From Acidobacteriota bacterium (GTDB lineage Bacteria; Acidobacteriota; Polarisedimenticolia; JBFMGF01), in contig JBFMGF010000008.1 in the NCBI GenBank assembly GCA_040752675.1, forward strand, positions 1-45,520: DNA of 45,520 nt, written 5' to 3'. Position numbers and translations under genes: made by a program. Each line of letters begins with the position of its first letter. Position 1 is the first letter of the stretch. Under the pieces are notes generated by a model. It was not told where the DNA came from. It did no database searches and saw only the letters and a program-made list of their open reading frames with translations. Below are positions 34,421 to 42,379 of this stretch, piece after piece.

Positions 34421-35884
34421 TCAGTAAAAACCTTCCAGATAGGCCCGTTTCCTTATCTTGGTTTCGTTTCCGGAGGCATCCTGGGACACGATGGAAATCT
34501 CATTCCACCCTTCCTTCCTCAATTTGACTACGGAATAGAAGACGCCATCATCATAAACATCCACCCGCTCCGTGTCCACCCAGAGCGTGGCGCCCGGTTC
34601 GGTCTTGCCGTTGATAATGACCAGCGGTCCCGTCTGAAGGAATTCATTGATCTCGACTCCGGGCGGAATCGTGTCGCTCTTATCGCGGAGCTGAGCGGAA
34701 CTGATCTTGAACTTCCTCGCCTCGCAGAAGTTTCCTTCGATCCCTATCTCATTGATCGTCGAGACCCTCCAGTAGTAGCTCCCCTGCGGTAGAGAAGCAG
34801 CTTCGAAGAAGGTCTCTTTCATATCTTTCCTGTCCTCGACTAAATTCGTAAAAAGCGGAAGGCTGGATATCTGGAGATGGTATCTGGCGCTCCCGTGTTC
34901 TTTCTCCCAAACCAGGGTCGTCGATGCGCTGGCGGGATTGGCGTAGACGAATATCTTCTGGTCGGCAGGCGATATCGGTTTGGGAGGAGGGGGGATTACT
35001 TCCTTCGAACCGATCTTCCCACCCTTCTTGACTTTCAGCCGCTCTGGCCTGTTCAAGAATATCTTCTCGGCCGGCGATGAGACCTCGAGGGACCCGGCGT
35101 AAAGATCGAAAGCGCTTTCCTTCGTGTCTTTATCATAGCTGACGCGAAAACTGGATTCATGGGTCGACCTGGCGCTGGCCGTCTCAGTGGACACTTCATG
35201 GAAAGAACCTTCTGTCCTGCGCTTCTGGGTTGATGCTGAGAGAGTTCCCCAGTTCAATCTTTCATGGACTTTCTGTATCTTAGTCCTCGGGTCCTCATAC
35301 ATCTCTTTTATCTCGACGAGGGAACCCGGACTGATGGTTGTGATAGTTCCATCGAAGTAGATGACCTGAGCGCTGGAAGTTGAGGATGTCTTGACCTGGT
35401 CTCCGAATCGAAGCCGTGTCTCGGGTGTGACGCTTTCCCAGTTGAACATCCCTGTTTTTTTAACCTTGACATCCCCCTCAAGCTTGTAAAACCTTACTTC
35501 GGTGCTTGTCGTCTGCTCTCCTCTGGCAATATCTATGATCTTCTGCGAGAGGTTCTGCGAGCGAATGGAGGCTATCTTGGAATCGGTGTAGTTCTTCCTC
35601 TCAAATTCCAGCTCGGCTTGACCGAGATTATTCCTGGCACTCTCCTTCAGTTCCGACAGCTTGCTGTCGCCGATGTAATCCTCTGCTTCCTTCAGGAGAG
35701 ATCTGGCCCTGCTGATCTCCTCCTTAGCCTCGGCTCTCGGAGAGCTCTCCCGGACATAATAGGCAACGAAGAGGATTATTCCTGCAAGTATGATGATGCC
35801 AAGAATGATAAAGAATAAACTGCGGTAAGTGATGTTAAACCAGTCCAGTATGATATTTGGATGGATCTTCTTTTTAGCGGTCAT
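34421..35884 (-). CDS. membrane-anchored FecR-domain protein heading the mre operon
   Basis: A 487-residue protein of unknown function. Residues 22-44 form one membrane helix with a short cytoplasmic N terminus, residues about 50-125 a Lys/Glu/Ala-rich coiled coil, and residues about 130-260 a FecR-like beta domain (LEGDVKVKKTG, LRFGDQVKTSSTSSAQVIYFDGTITTISPGSLVEI). A proline-rich link (PPPPKP) leads to two Ig/fibronectin-like modules; the last contains IINGKTEPGATLWVD. FecR domains with these extra modules occur in surface or peptidoglycan-associated proteins and not only in sigma-factor signalling. No sigma factor is adjacent. The start is taken at the ATG at 35884; TTG at 35935 would lengthen it by 17 residues. 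It is first in the mreBCD-mrdA-rodA operon, which suggests an envelope role. Confidence 0.78.
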   Translation of the reverse strand: MTAKKKIHPNIILDWFNITYRSLFFIILGIIILAGIILFVAYYVRESSPRAEAKEEISRARSLLKEAEDYIGDSKLSELKESARNNLGQAELEFERKNYTDSKIASIRSQNLSQKIIDIARGEQTTSTEVRFYKLEGDVKVKKTGMFNWESVTPETRLRFGDQVKTSSTSSAQVIYFDGTITTISPGSLVEIKEMYEDPRTKIQKVHERLNWGTLSASTQKRRTEGSFHEVSTETASARSTHESSFRVSYDKDTKESAFDLYAGSLEVSSPAEKIFLNRPERLKVKKGGKIGSKEVIPPPPKPISPADQKIFVYANPASASTTLVWEKEHGSARYHLQISSLPLFTNLVEDRKDMKETFFEAASLPQGSYYWRVSTINEIGIEGNFCEARKFKISSAQLRDKSDTIPPGVEINEFLQTGPLVIINGKTEPGATLWVDTERVDVYDDGVFYSVVKLRKEGWNEISIVSQDASGNETKIRKRAYLEGFY

Positions 35885-35938
35885 CCTTATTACAATTGCC
35901 TTAGAAATTCCATCATACAAAGGAGCAAAACTCAAGTT

Positions 35939-35967
35939 ATAGTAACATAATCACTATTCTTTTTCAA
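35939..35967 (-). promoter_or_regulatory. promoter of the FecR-mre operon
   Basis: On the minus strand TTGAAA (35962-35967) and TACTAT (35939-35944) are 17 bases apart. The leader to the ATG would be about 50 bases. It points away from the foldase promoter about 35 bp further right. Confidence 0.45.
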
Positions 35968-35997
35968 TTTACTTCCGGTGCACTTCTGGGATATCTC

Positions 35998-36026
35998 TTG
36001 AATAATGCATCGGTTTAACATATCAT
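35998..36026 (+). promoter_or_regulatory. promoter of the ppiD-like gene
   Basis: TTGAAT (35998-36003) and TATCAT (36021-36026) stand 17 bases apart, followed by an A/T-rich start region. The start near 36033 leaves a leader of about 26 bases with the GGAGG site. Confidence 0.5.
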
Positions 36027-36058
36027 TTTTTATATCTTTTAACTCGGAGGAAAAGGAT

Positions 36059-37981
36059 ATGCTCAATGTTTTAAGGGAGAATCTGAGGCATCTAAAATGG
36101 ATCCTGCTTCTCGTCGTGGCCTCGTTCATCATCACAATCTTTGCCGTCTGGGGAGGAGGTGGATTTCGACAGAGGGGTCGAGAAGAAGAGGCTCCCGATT
36201 GGGCTGCACTCGTCGATGGTGAACCGGTCAGTATCCCCGAGTTTATCAGATCGGCAAAAAATATCGATGAATTCTATTCCCGTCTATACGGGGATAGATA
36301 CTCCGAGATTCGTAAGAATCTGAATCTAGGAGCCCAGGTCATCGGCACTCTGATCGAGCAAAAGATGATCCTTCAGGAGGCGAAGGCTTTAGGTATCACG
36401 GCCACGCCCGAAGAGGTCTCTCAGAAGATCATGAGCTATCCGGCTTTCATGGAAAATGGCCTTTTCATAGGCAAGGAAAGGTACACGAGGCTCCTCAGAG
36501 CCACCGAACGCGATATCGGCGAATTTGAAAGCGGAATCCGCGATTCTATCATCATGGAAAAGTGGAGAAACCTGATTGCAGACAATGTCTTTATTTCTCC
36601 TGCAGAGCTCGAACGCGAATACAGAGAGACTAACGAAAAGGTTTCTTTCGATTATATCTTTCTCAGTTCTGCAAGCTACGAAAACGAGGTCAGCGTCGGT
36701 GACGAAGAAGCACGAGCCCATTTCTTCGAAAACAACGGCAGATACAGGAAGGCGGAATCTCGAAGAGCAAAATTCATCGTCCTCTCCAGAGATGATTTAA
36801 AGAAGGAAGTCCAGATTACTGAAAACGATATCAAAGTCTATTACCGGAACAACATCTCTGACTTCCAGCAGACTGAACAGGTCGCAGCAAAGCATATCCT
36901 CATAAAGGTTGATCCAAACTCAACACCGGAAACAGATGAGAAAGCCAAAAAAGATATCGAAGAGATCCTGAGCAGAGCGCGGAGGGGAGAAAGTTTCGAA
37001 GAGCTGGCGAAGAAGTTCTCACAGGACGAAGGCTCTTCTCCCAATGGAGGCGATTTGGGACGCTTCCAGAGAGGAATGATGGTCAAAGAGTTTGAGGATG
37101 TTGCTTTCTCTCTTGCCGTCGGCGCGATCAGCGACGTAGTCAGGACCCAGTTCGGCTATCACATCATCAAGGTCACGGAGAAGATTCCGGAAAGACTGAT
37201 TACTCTGGAAGAGGCACGGGACAGGATCATGCGGGAACTAGAATACGAGAAGACGCAGGATCTCCTGGAAAGCAAGATGAACAAGATAAGAGCGGAGATG
37301 ACCAGCTCCGAGAGATTTGAAGAAGTGGCCAAGAGGTACGCCCTTCCGATCATGGATACAGGGTTCATCACGCGGGAACAGAGAGTCCCCGAAACAGGAA
37401 CGGCACTCGAATTCCAGAAGGTTCTCTTCTCTCTAAAGCCTTTTGAGATAGGTGGTCCAGTCGCCGTCGCCCGGGGTCTTTCAATCCTTCTCTTTACGGA
37501 GGAGCAGGAAGCAAAAATCCCAGCTTTCGAAGAGGTCAGGAACGACGTGGTCCTCGATTTGCGACAGCGGAAGGCTGCCGAGAAGGCTTACGAATTCCTC
37601 AGAGTCGCTCTGATTGAAAGTGGTCGGAATATCGAATCGTTGGCAAAAAAGCTGAAATTGGAAGTCAAGCATGCCAGAGAGATCACAAGGAGGCACGTCA
37701 TTCCTGAAGTAGGAAGCGTTCCCTCCACCATCGAGGAGTTACTCAGATATTCTCCGGGCGATCTGGCTGGTCCTGTGAAGACGCCGCACGGAGCCATCCT
37801 TGCAAAGATCCAGGACGTAGTCCTCATCAGCCCCGAGAGGTTCGCCAGTGAAAAAGAGACATTCAAAGAAAATCTTCTCAGCAGCAAACGCGAGGTGCTC
37901 ATCGACGGGATCATTCAGCATATTCGCGCCAGAAAAGATATCAAAGTAAACAGCCAGCTCATAAAACAGATCGGGATCTAA
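36059..37981 (+). CDS. PpiD/SurA-type periplasmic peptidyl-prolyl isomerase
   Basis: A 640-residue inner-membrane-anchored foldase. The protein begins MLNVLRENLRHLKW, the N-terminal pattern of PpiD, then a membrane helix (about 14-31), a SurA-N-like helical chaperone region (about 55-200) with GTLIEQKMILQEAKALGI, and one PpiC/parvulin domain (about 277-375) with AAKHILIK, EELAKKFSQDEGSSPNGGDL and FGYHIIKV. A second helical chaperone part follows. PpiD helps proteins leaving the Sec channel. ATG at 36059 is chosen over 36005 because GGAGG lies eight bases upstream. It is the first plus-strand gene after the mre operon. Confidence 0.9.
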   Translation: MLNVLRENLRHLKWILLLVVASFIITIFAVWGGGGFRQRGREEEAPDWAALVDGEPVSIPEFIRSAKNIDEFYSRLYGDRYSEIRKNLNLGAQVIGTLIEQKMILQEAKALGITATPEEVSQKIMSYPAFMENGLFIGKERYTRLLRATERDIGEFESGIRDSIIMEKWRNLIADNVFISPAELEREYRETNEKVSFDYIFLSSASYENEVSVGDEEARAHFFENNGRYRKAESRRAKFIVLSRDDLKKEVQITENDIKVYYRNNISDFQQTEQVAAKHILIKVDPNSTPETDEKAKKDIEEILSRARRGESFEELAKKFSQDEGSSPNGGDLGRFQRGMMVKEFEDVAFSLAVGAISDVVRTQFGYHIIKVTEKIPERLITLEEARDRIMRELEYEKTQDLLESKMNKIRAEMTSSERFEEVAKRYALPIMDTGFITREQRVPETGTALEFQKVLFSLKPFEIGGPVAVARGLSILLFTEEQEAKIPAFEEVRNDVVLDLRQRKAAEKAYEFLRVALIESGRNIESLAKKLKLEVKHAREITRRHVIPEVGSVPSTIEELLRYSPGDLAGPVKTPHGAILAKIQDVVLISPERFASEKETFKENLLSSKREVLIDGIIQHIRARKDIKVNSQLIKQIGI

Positions 37982-38012
37982 GAGTCCGCTGAAACTCCCC
38001 TTAATATAAGGA

Positions 38013-38041
38013 TTGAAAAAATTCATTCTAGAGATTAGATT
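38013..38041 (+). promoter_or_regulatory. putative promoter of the TPR gene
   Basis: TTGAAA (38013-38018) and TAGATT (38036-38041) are 17 bases apart. It is a moderate match only; the TPR gene could also be read through from the foldase gene, 98 bp upstream, since no terminator was seen between them. Confidence 0.35.
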
Positions 38042-38079
38042 GTAGCGTGGAGCTTTTTTAGATCGAGAGGTGCATAAAA

Positions 38080-38541
38080 ATGCTGTGTAAGCCCGCTGAA
38101 TCCTGCTTCCTGAAAGGAATGAAGGAACTGAAGAAGGGGAACCATATGGATGCGCTTGTCCACTTCGAGGCAGCTCTGGATCTTGAGAAGAAATATGGGA
38201 AGGCGGTCCCTCAGTCCCGGTACCTTTCATATTACGGACTCTGCGTCGGCATCGTGACCAAGGATGTGAAAGAAGCTATCAACCTCTGCAAGAAAGCCGT
38301 GGAACTGGAGTTTTACAATCCGGACCTCTTTCACAATCTTGGCTATGTATACCTTCTTGCGGGGATGCGGCTGGAGGCTCGTAATGCCTTCATCGAAGGT
38401 TTGAAGATGCAGAACAATCACAGAGAGATCCTCCAGGACCTTAAGAGGCTGGGAGTCCGGAGAAAGCCGATCTTTCCATTTCTCCACCGATCACATATCC
38501 TCAACAAGATCGCCGGTAAGCTTGCATCATCCATCCGGTAG
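38080..38541 (+). CDS. small TPR protein
   Basis: A 153-residue soluble protein built of about three tetratricopeptide repeats (about 10-115), for instance LHNLGYVYLLAGMRLEARNA-type helices (FHNLGYVYLLAGMRLEARNA) and a basic C-terminal tail (RRKPIFPFLHRSH). There is no signal peptide, so it is probably cytoplasmic. A GAGAGGTG site stands seven bases before the ATG. A role as adaptor is usual for such folds; the specific one is not visible. It is followed by a hairpin (38575-38596) without a T-run. Confidence 0.75.
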   Translation: MLCKPAESCFLKGMKELKKGNHMDALVHFEAALDLEKKYGKAVPQSRYLSYYGLCVGIVTKDVKEAINLCKKAVELEFYNPDLFHNLGYVYLLAGMRLEARNAFIEGLKMQNNHREILQDLKRLGVRRKPIFPFLHRSHILNKIAGKLASSIR

Positions 38542-38574
38542 CCAGTTCCTCCCATTATCACAATATGCCACTAT

Positions 38575-38596
38575 AGCAAAGACCTGCATCTTTGCT
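38575..38596. other. hairpin without T-run
   Basis: AGCAAAGA (38575-38582) and TCTTTGCT (38589-38596) form a perfect eight-base stem with a six-base loop. The following bases are A-rich on the plus strand and no T-run is found on either strand. It is thus not a classical terminator. It could be an operator for the small downstream reading frame. Confidence 0.35.
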
Positions 38597-38662
38597 TGAA
38601 AAAAGAAAAAATCGAAGTATTTATAATTTCAGAGATTGAAAAACGAGGAAGGAATTTTAACC

Positions 38663-38806
38663 ATGCCGTTGTATTACAGACCATCGGTCATCAAGCGGAT
38701 ACGGAGATTTCTTCAGCTTCGGGTCTGGTGCCGGAAATGCGAAGACTGGGTCTCCATAGGTCATTTCCTCGTCTTCAGGCTGAAGCACAACATCCAGCTT
38801 GAGTAA
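38663..38806 (+). CDS. possible 47-residue basic protein
   Basis: An ATG-started frame of 47 residues, MPLYYRPSVIKRIRRFL..., with many Arg/Lys, a CRKCEDW pair of cysteines and a hydrophobic C-terminal half. GAGGAAGG lies 10 bases before the ATG, and an A/T-rich block with TTGAAA and TATTTA lies upstream. A longer frame in another phase (38596-38802) overlaps it but has no ribosome site. No homologue is recalled, so this is a tentative small gene. Confidence 0.35.
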   Translation: MPLYYRPSVIKRIRRFLQLRVWCRKCEDWVSIGHFLVFRLKHNIQLE

Positions 38807-38822
38807 GCTCCCGCCCCCCCGT

Positions 38823-39191
38823 CTACTCGACTAATTTCTTAATTGAAAAAATGAGATCTTTTATTCGGAAAGGTTTGGGAAGGAAGCCTGCGCTGTGCGT
38901 AAAGAAGTAATCGAGATTGTCCTTGCTCTGGATCAACCCTGAGATGAAAATCGTATTGTCGGCAAGCTCCTTATCCATCACCTTGAACTCATGATGCAGT
39001 GTCAGACCGTCCATATCGGGCAGGTTGAAGTCGATTATGGCCACGTCATAAATGTTGTTCTTGACCAGGTCGAGGGCCTCATGACCCGTGGCTGCTGCAT
39101 CGACCTCGAAACCTTCACCTATCATGACTTCCGTCACGAGCTCTCTGATGTCTTTTTCATCATCTACGATGATGATCTTTTTCTTGTCCAT
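38823..39191 (-). CDS. single-domain response regulator (CheY-like receiver)
   Basis: A 122-residue stand-alone receiver. The acidic pocket is D10/D11, the phospho-acceptor D54 is in AIIDFNLPDMDG, the switch Ser is S84 (ISG) and the conserved lysine is K106 in PKPF. There is no output domain. It must act by protein-protein contact or as a phosphate relay; no histidine kinase lies nearby. It is divergent from the ClC gene with 100 bp between the two starts, and convergent with the small basic frame. The run of seven Cs beside its stop codon is the only notable feature downstream. Confidence 0.88.
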   Translation of the reverse strand: MDKKKIIIVDDEKDIRELVTEVMIGEGFEVDAAATGHEALDLVKNNIYDVAIIDFNLPDMDGLTLHHEFKVMDKELADNTIFISGLIQSKDNLDYFFTHSAGFLPKPFRIKDLIFSIKKLVE

Positions 39192-39291
39192 GTTACTGAT
39201 ATATTATCCTACTCGAATTCCAAGTCAATACCTTTGTCATTTTAATAAACCCCCTTTTATTCTATCGGCGGCGCGTGTATCATTTTTCTTT

Positions 39292-41343
39292 ATGAAGAAG
39301 GGACGCCTTTCCTCTATCTCTCGCTTACTTAAACTGAAAGATGCCATCCATCCTGAAGAGAATACCTGGTTCTTTCTCCTCGTCCTGGCTATAGGATTCT
39401 GCGGCGGTCTCGGTGCCATCCTCTTCAGGTCCTGCTCCTCCCTTCTCATGAGGTTCTACTCTGGTTCTTTCGAGCTCTCTCTTCTCGACATCGCCATGAA
39501 GTTATCGCCGGTGATGAAAATTCTCGTTCCCGCCATGGGAGGATTGATTGCCGGTCTCGTCATCCACCTGTGGCTCAAAGGGAGGAAAGGAGAGGGAATT
39601 TCGGAGATCATGGAGGCTCTCTCTCTAAAAGGCGGGAGCATCCCACTCAAGAACGTATTTTTCAAATCCATCTCATCAGTCTTTCTGATCTCGACAGGCG
39701 GCTCCGTGGGACGAGAGGGTCCCATCGTGCAGCTCGGAGCCGCTTTTGCTTCAGGAATCGGAGATTTCCTGAATGTGCCAAGAGATAAGCTGCGCATCCT
39801 GATCGGCTGCGGCGTAGCGGCTGGAATGTCTGCAGCATACAATGCTCCCATAGGAGCCTCCTTCTTCGTCATGGAGATCATCATCGGCAATTTCGCCATG
39901 GAGGTATTCGGTCCTCTCGTCCTCTCATCCATTGTAGCCACGCTCGTCTCGCGTACCTTCATGGGAGCAGGACCTCTCTATGCCATTCCTCATCTCTACA
40001 TGTTGAACCCATGGGAGCTGCTGGTGTATGCCCTGCTGGGACTGGCTTGCACACTTGTTGCCAATCTCTTCATAGTTTCCCTGCCTTTCTTTGAAAGGAT
40101 CCTTAACGTCATCTCACTGCCTCTCTACATCAGGTTGGCTGCAGGCGGAGTCTTCCTGGGTTTCATGGCCTTCACAACCCCACAGGTCTGGGGGAATGGT
40201 TACGAAGGAGTCACACAGATCTTAAATGGGGAGATCCTTCTCCGTTCGATAGCCTCCCTTCTATTAATGAAAATCCTGGCAACATGCATCACCGTGGGAT
40301 CGGGGGGATCTGGCGGAATCTTCACTCCAACGCTCTTCCTGGGTGCCTGTCTTGGAGGTATCTTCGGAAACATCATGAATAGCTATATCCCTGAGATCAG
40401 CGGTCCCGCCGGAGGCTATGCTCTGGCAGGGATGGGCGGAACGATCGCCGCGCTAACCCATGCTCCAATCACGGCCATACTCATCCTATTCGAGATGACC
40501 CAGGAGTATGACATGATTCTTCCCCTCATGCTCACCTGTGCAATCGCAGGGCTATCCTCGCGCGCGCTCAAGAAGGAATCCTTTTACACGGAAAAGCTCT
40601 CTCAGAGAGGTATCAAGCTGGAACTCGAGTTCGAGGAGATTGCCCTGCGGTCCATCCGCGTCGAGGATATCATGAGAAAGGATGTCAGACTCACTCCGCA
40701 GGATGCCCCGCTGGAAGATGTCATGCGTTCGTTTCTGGCGGGCAGGAGCAACTACCTTTACGTGGGGGACTCGGCGGGAAACTTCATCGGAGTGATCGAC
40801 CTGCACGATATCAAGGAAAGCCTCGCAGAAAGAGAACCAAAGGAGTTGGTCATCGCCTGGGACCTGGCCAAAGAGGTGCCGACGGTAACGGCAAGAGATT
40901 CCATCGCCGACATCATGGAGAAGTTCTGGTTTCAGGAGATGGGTCATCTTCCGGTCATCGAAGGGAATGGTTCCAGAAAATTTCTTGGAATCATAACGAG
41001 GAGGGATGTTATAGGAGCTTTCGACAGGGAGATCCTGAAGAGGAAGATGCTTCTTTCCAGATATCTGAGGAGAGAGAGGGGAGAAGATATCACGAGCTAT
41101 CTCTCACTTCCCGAAGAGCTGACGATCCGGGAGATACCTCTTCCCGCTTCTTTCGAGGGGAGATCTCTCAGGGAGAGCGATTTTCGCGGAAGATTCCATC
41201 TCAACATACTCGCCGTTAAGAGAATCTTGGATAGAGGAGAGGAGGAAAGACTTCAACCGGAACCGGAATTGATCTTGAAGAAGAACGATATCCTAGTCGT
41301 TCTGGGACGCCTCAGAGACATTAACAAGTTCCTGAGCAATTGA
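39292..41343 (+). CDS. ClC-type chloride channel/antiporter with CBS and RCK_C domains
   Basis: A 683-residue membrane transporter. The ClC core (about 25-430) has GSVGREGP at 137-144, where E142 is the gating glutamate of the family, and GSGGSGGIFTP with the selectivity-filter loop. A cytoplasmic CBS pair follows (about 455-590; VEDIMRKDVRLTPQDAPLED and HLPVIEGN), and then an RCK_C/TrkA-C domain (about 600-683; REIPLPASFEGRSLRES and LILKKNDILVVLGRLRDINKF). The start at 39292 lacks a ribosome site and may be a leaderless or weakly translated start; a longer frame to 39088 would run into the opposite gene. TTGTCA (39234-39239) and TATTCT (39258-39263) suggest a promoter. Confidence 0.9.
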   Translation: MKKGRLSSISRLLKLKDAIHPEENTWFFLLVLAIGFCGGLGAILFRSCSSLLMRFYSGSFELSLLDIAMKLSPVMKILVPAMGGLIAGLVIHLWLKGRKGEGISEIMEALSLKGGSIPLKNVFFKSISSVFLISTGGSVGREGPIVQLGAAFASGIGDFLNVPRDKLRILIGCGVAAGMSAAYNAPIGASFFVMEIIIGNFAMEVFGPLVLSSIVATLVSRTFMGAGPLYAIPHLYMLNPWELLVYALLGLACTLVANLFIVSLPFFERILNVISLPLYIRLAAGGVFLGFMAFTTPQVWGNGYEGVTQILNGEILLRSIASLLLMKILATCITVGSGGSGGIFTPTLFLGACLGGIFGNIMNSYIPEISGPAGGYALAGMGGTIAALTHAPITAILILFEMTQEYDMILPLMLTCAIAGLSSRALKKESFYTEKLSQRGIKLELEFEEIALRSIRVEDIMRKDVRLTPQDAPLEDVMRSFLAGRSNYLYVGDSAGNFIGVIDLHDIKESLAEREPKELVIAWDLAKEVPTVTARDSIADIMEKFWFQEMGHLPVIEGNGSRKFLGIITRRDVIGAFDREILKRKMLLSRYLRRERGEDITSYLSLPEELTIREIPLPASFEGRSLRESDFRGRFHLNILAVKRILDRGEEERLQPEPELILKKNDILVVLGRLRDINKFLSN

Positions 41344-41345
41344 CA

Positions 41346-41510
41346 CCTTCCTCTCCCCTCTTCTCCATTGATCCGGAGAACAACGGTGTCGCCATCGATG
41401 ACCTTCTTTACGTAAGCTATATCTCTCCGCTGAGCATGATCCAGCGTGATAGAGCCGGAGCTCAGGACCATAAAAGCGATGATGAATAGACTTGTTTCGA
41501 AGACTTTCAT
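41346..41510 (-). pseudogene. truncated thermonuclease (staphylococcal-nuclease-like) remnant
   Basis: The first 53 codons of the reading frame 41510-41253 form a signal peptide (MKVFETSLFIIAFMVLSSGS) followed by RRDIAYVKKVIDGDTVVLRI, a match to the entry strand of SNase-like nucleases, including the calcium-binding IDGDT aspartate. The usual next strand (LIGIDTPE-type) never comes: the similarity stops near 41352, within 10 bp of the stop codon of the convergent ClC gene, and the frame then runs antisense through it. So the nuclease has lost its catalytic core. Most likely a deletion joined the two genes; a short secreted fragment is less likely. Confidence 0.6.
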
Positions 41511-41580
41511 CTATACGGAAGAGTATTTTCAGGATCTGTCGGGAGACTATCATCGCGGCAAATGCGGTCTTCTATAAAAT

Positions 41581-41656
41581 TGGTGGAGCTGACGGGGATC
41601 GAACCCGTGACCTCTTGAATGCCATTCAAGCGCGCTCCCAGCTGCGCCACAGCCCC
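41581..41656 (-). tRNA. tRNA-Ala (anticodon GGC)
   Basis: A 76-base cloverleaf on the minus strand, with CCA encoded. The acceptor GGGGCTG pairs with CAGCTCC and includes the G3-U70 wobble that marks alanine tRNA. The anticodon stem CTTGA/TCAAG encloses ATGGCAT with GGC in the middle, and the T-arm has GGTTCGATCC. A possible promoter lies upstream (TATCAT 41676-41681 with weak -35). The thermonuclease remnant lies 70 bp downstream. Confidence 0.96.
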
Positions 41657-41757
41657 ACCGATTCAGATTGCAGATATGATACTACATAGGAGCCAAATTT
41701 AAAATGATCAGAATTCTAGAACGATATAGCAAGATTCGGGAATTCTCGCCCCCTATT

Positions 41758-42225
41758 TCATTCTCCCGATGAATAGTGGTCGTTCTCTTCGTTGTCTTCC
41801 GACCGGTCAGGCTCTCCACCTTTTGAAGAAACAGCCTTAGAGCCCATGCTGGAGTTCCCCTTTGTTCCTTTCTCTCTCGAGATTTCCATCCTTGCCCTCT
41901 CCTTAGACGAGTGGCCTGCGTATTCCTTCTCGATCTTTTCTATCTCATTCTCCCGAGCCTTGATATGGTCATCGATCTCGTCTATCTCCTTTACAATCAT
42001 CTCCAAGGAAGACTCCTGGACTCTGCTTTCCCTCACGAGGGACAAAGCCTCCTCGGCTAGAGATCTCAGCTTCTCGTTTCTCCCGCGCTTCAAGCCCAGG
42101 ATCTCAAGCTTCAACTGCGATATCTTCCAGGTCCTGCTTGCTTCCTTCTGAATTTTTGATGAGACCTCTTTTATGAGAGCAATAGACCGATCGAGGATTT
42201 CCTTTGCATCCTTTCTGGCGCTCAT
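41758..42225 (-). CDS. coiled-coil hypothetical protein
   Basis: A 155-residue soluble protein. Residues 5-105 are almost entirely Lys/Glu/Leu/Ile-rich and predict one or two long helices (for instance LRSLAEEALSLVRESRVQES and IDEIDDHIKARENEIEKI), while the last 45 residues are Ser/Gly/Glu/Asp-rich and disordered. No domain is recognised. The ATG at 42225 is chosen because GGGGGGAGAG lies just upstream; a TTG at 42249 would add eight residues. A promoter with TTGACA is present 60-85 bp upstream. It stands alone between the tRNA-Ala gene and the permease. Confidence 0.62.
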   Translation of the reverse strand: MSARKDAKEILDRSIALIKEVSSKIQKEASRTWKISQLKLEILGLKRGRNEKLRSLAEEALSLVRESRVQESSLEMIVKEIDEIDDHIKARENEIEKIEKEYAGHSSKERARMEISREKGTKGNSSMGSKAVSSKGGEPDRSEDNEENDHYSSGE

Positions 42226-42281
42226 AAGGATCTCTCCCCCCGAAATCAATCATTAATATTCTTGAAGATTGTGCCTACTTT

Positions 42282-42309
42282 TTTATCATAACCTGCGCTT
42301 TTATGTCAA
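42282..42309 (-). promoter_or_regulatory. promoter of the coiled-coil gene
   Basis: On the minus strand TTGACA (42304-42309) is followed after 16 bases by GATAAA (42282-42287), which overlaps a TGATAAAA run. The leader would be about 50 bases. Confidence 0.4.
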
Positions 42310-42379
42310 TCGCTTTGGCTACGAGTCATTGAAGCGCCGTTATTAAGACCCCACCATGCAGGGTTATCTGTCATATTCT

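Noticed and set aside
38575-38596. Hairpin as terminator of the TPR gene
   Set aside because: The stem is perfect but is followed by A residues on the plus strand, so it is not an intrinsic terminator.
41492-41689. Plus-strand 65-residue frame containing GDRTRDLLNAIQARSQLRHS
   Set aside because: It is the antisense translation of the tRNA-Ala gene, a well-known false protein in databases.
41676-41704. Promoter for tRNA-Ala
   Set aside because: The -10 TATCAT is good but the -35 (TTTTAA) is poor, so it was only mentioned under the tRNA.
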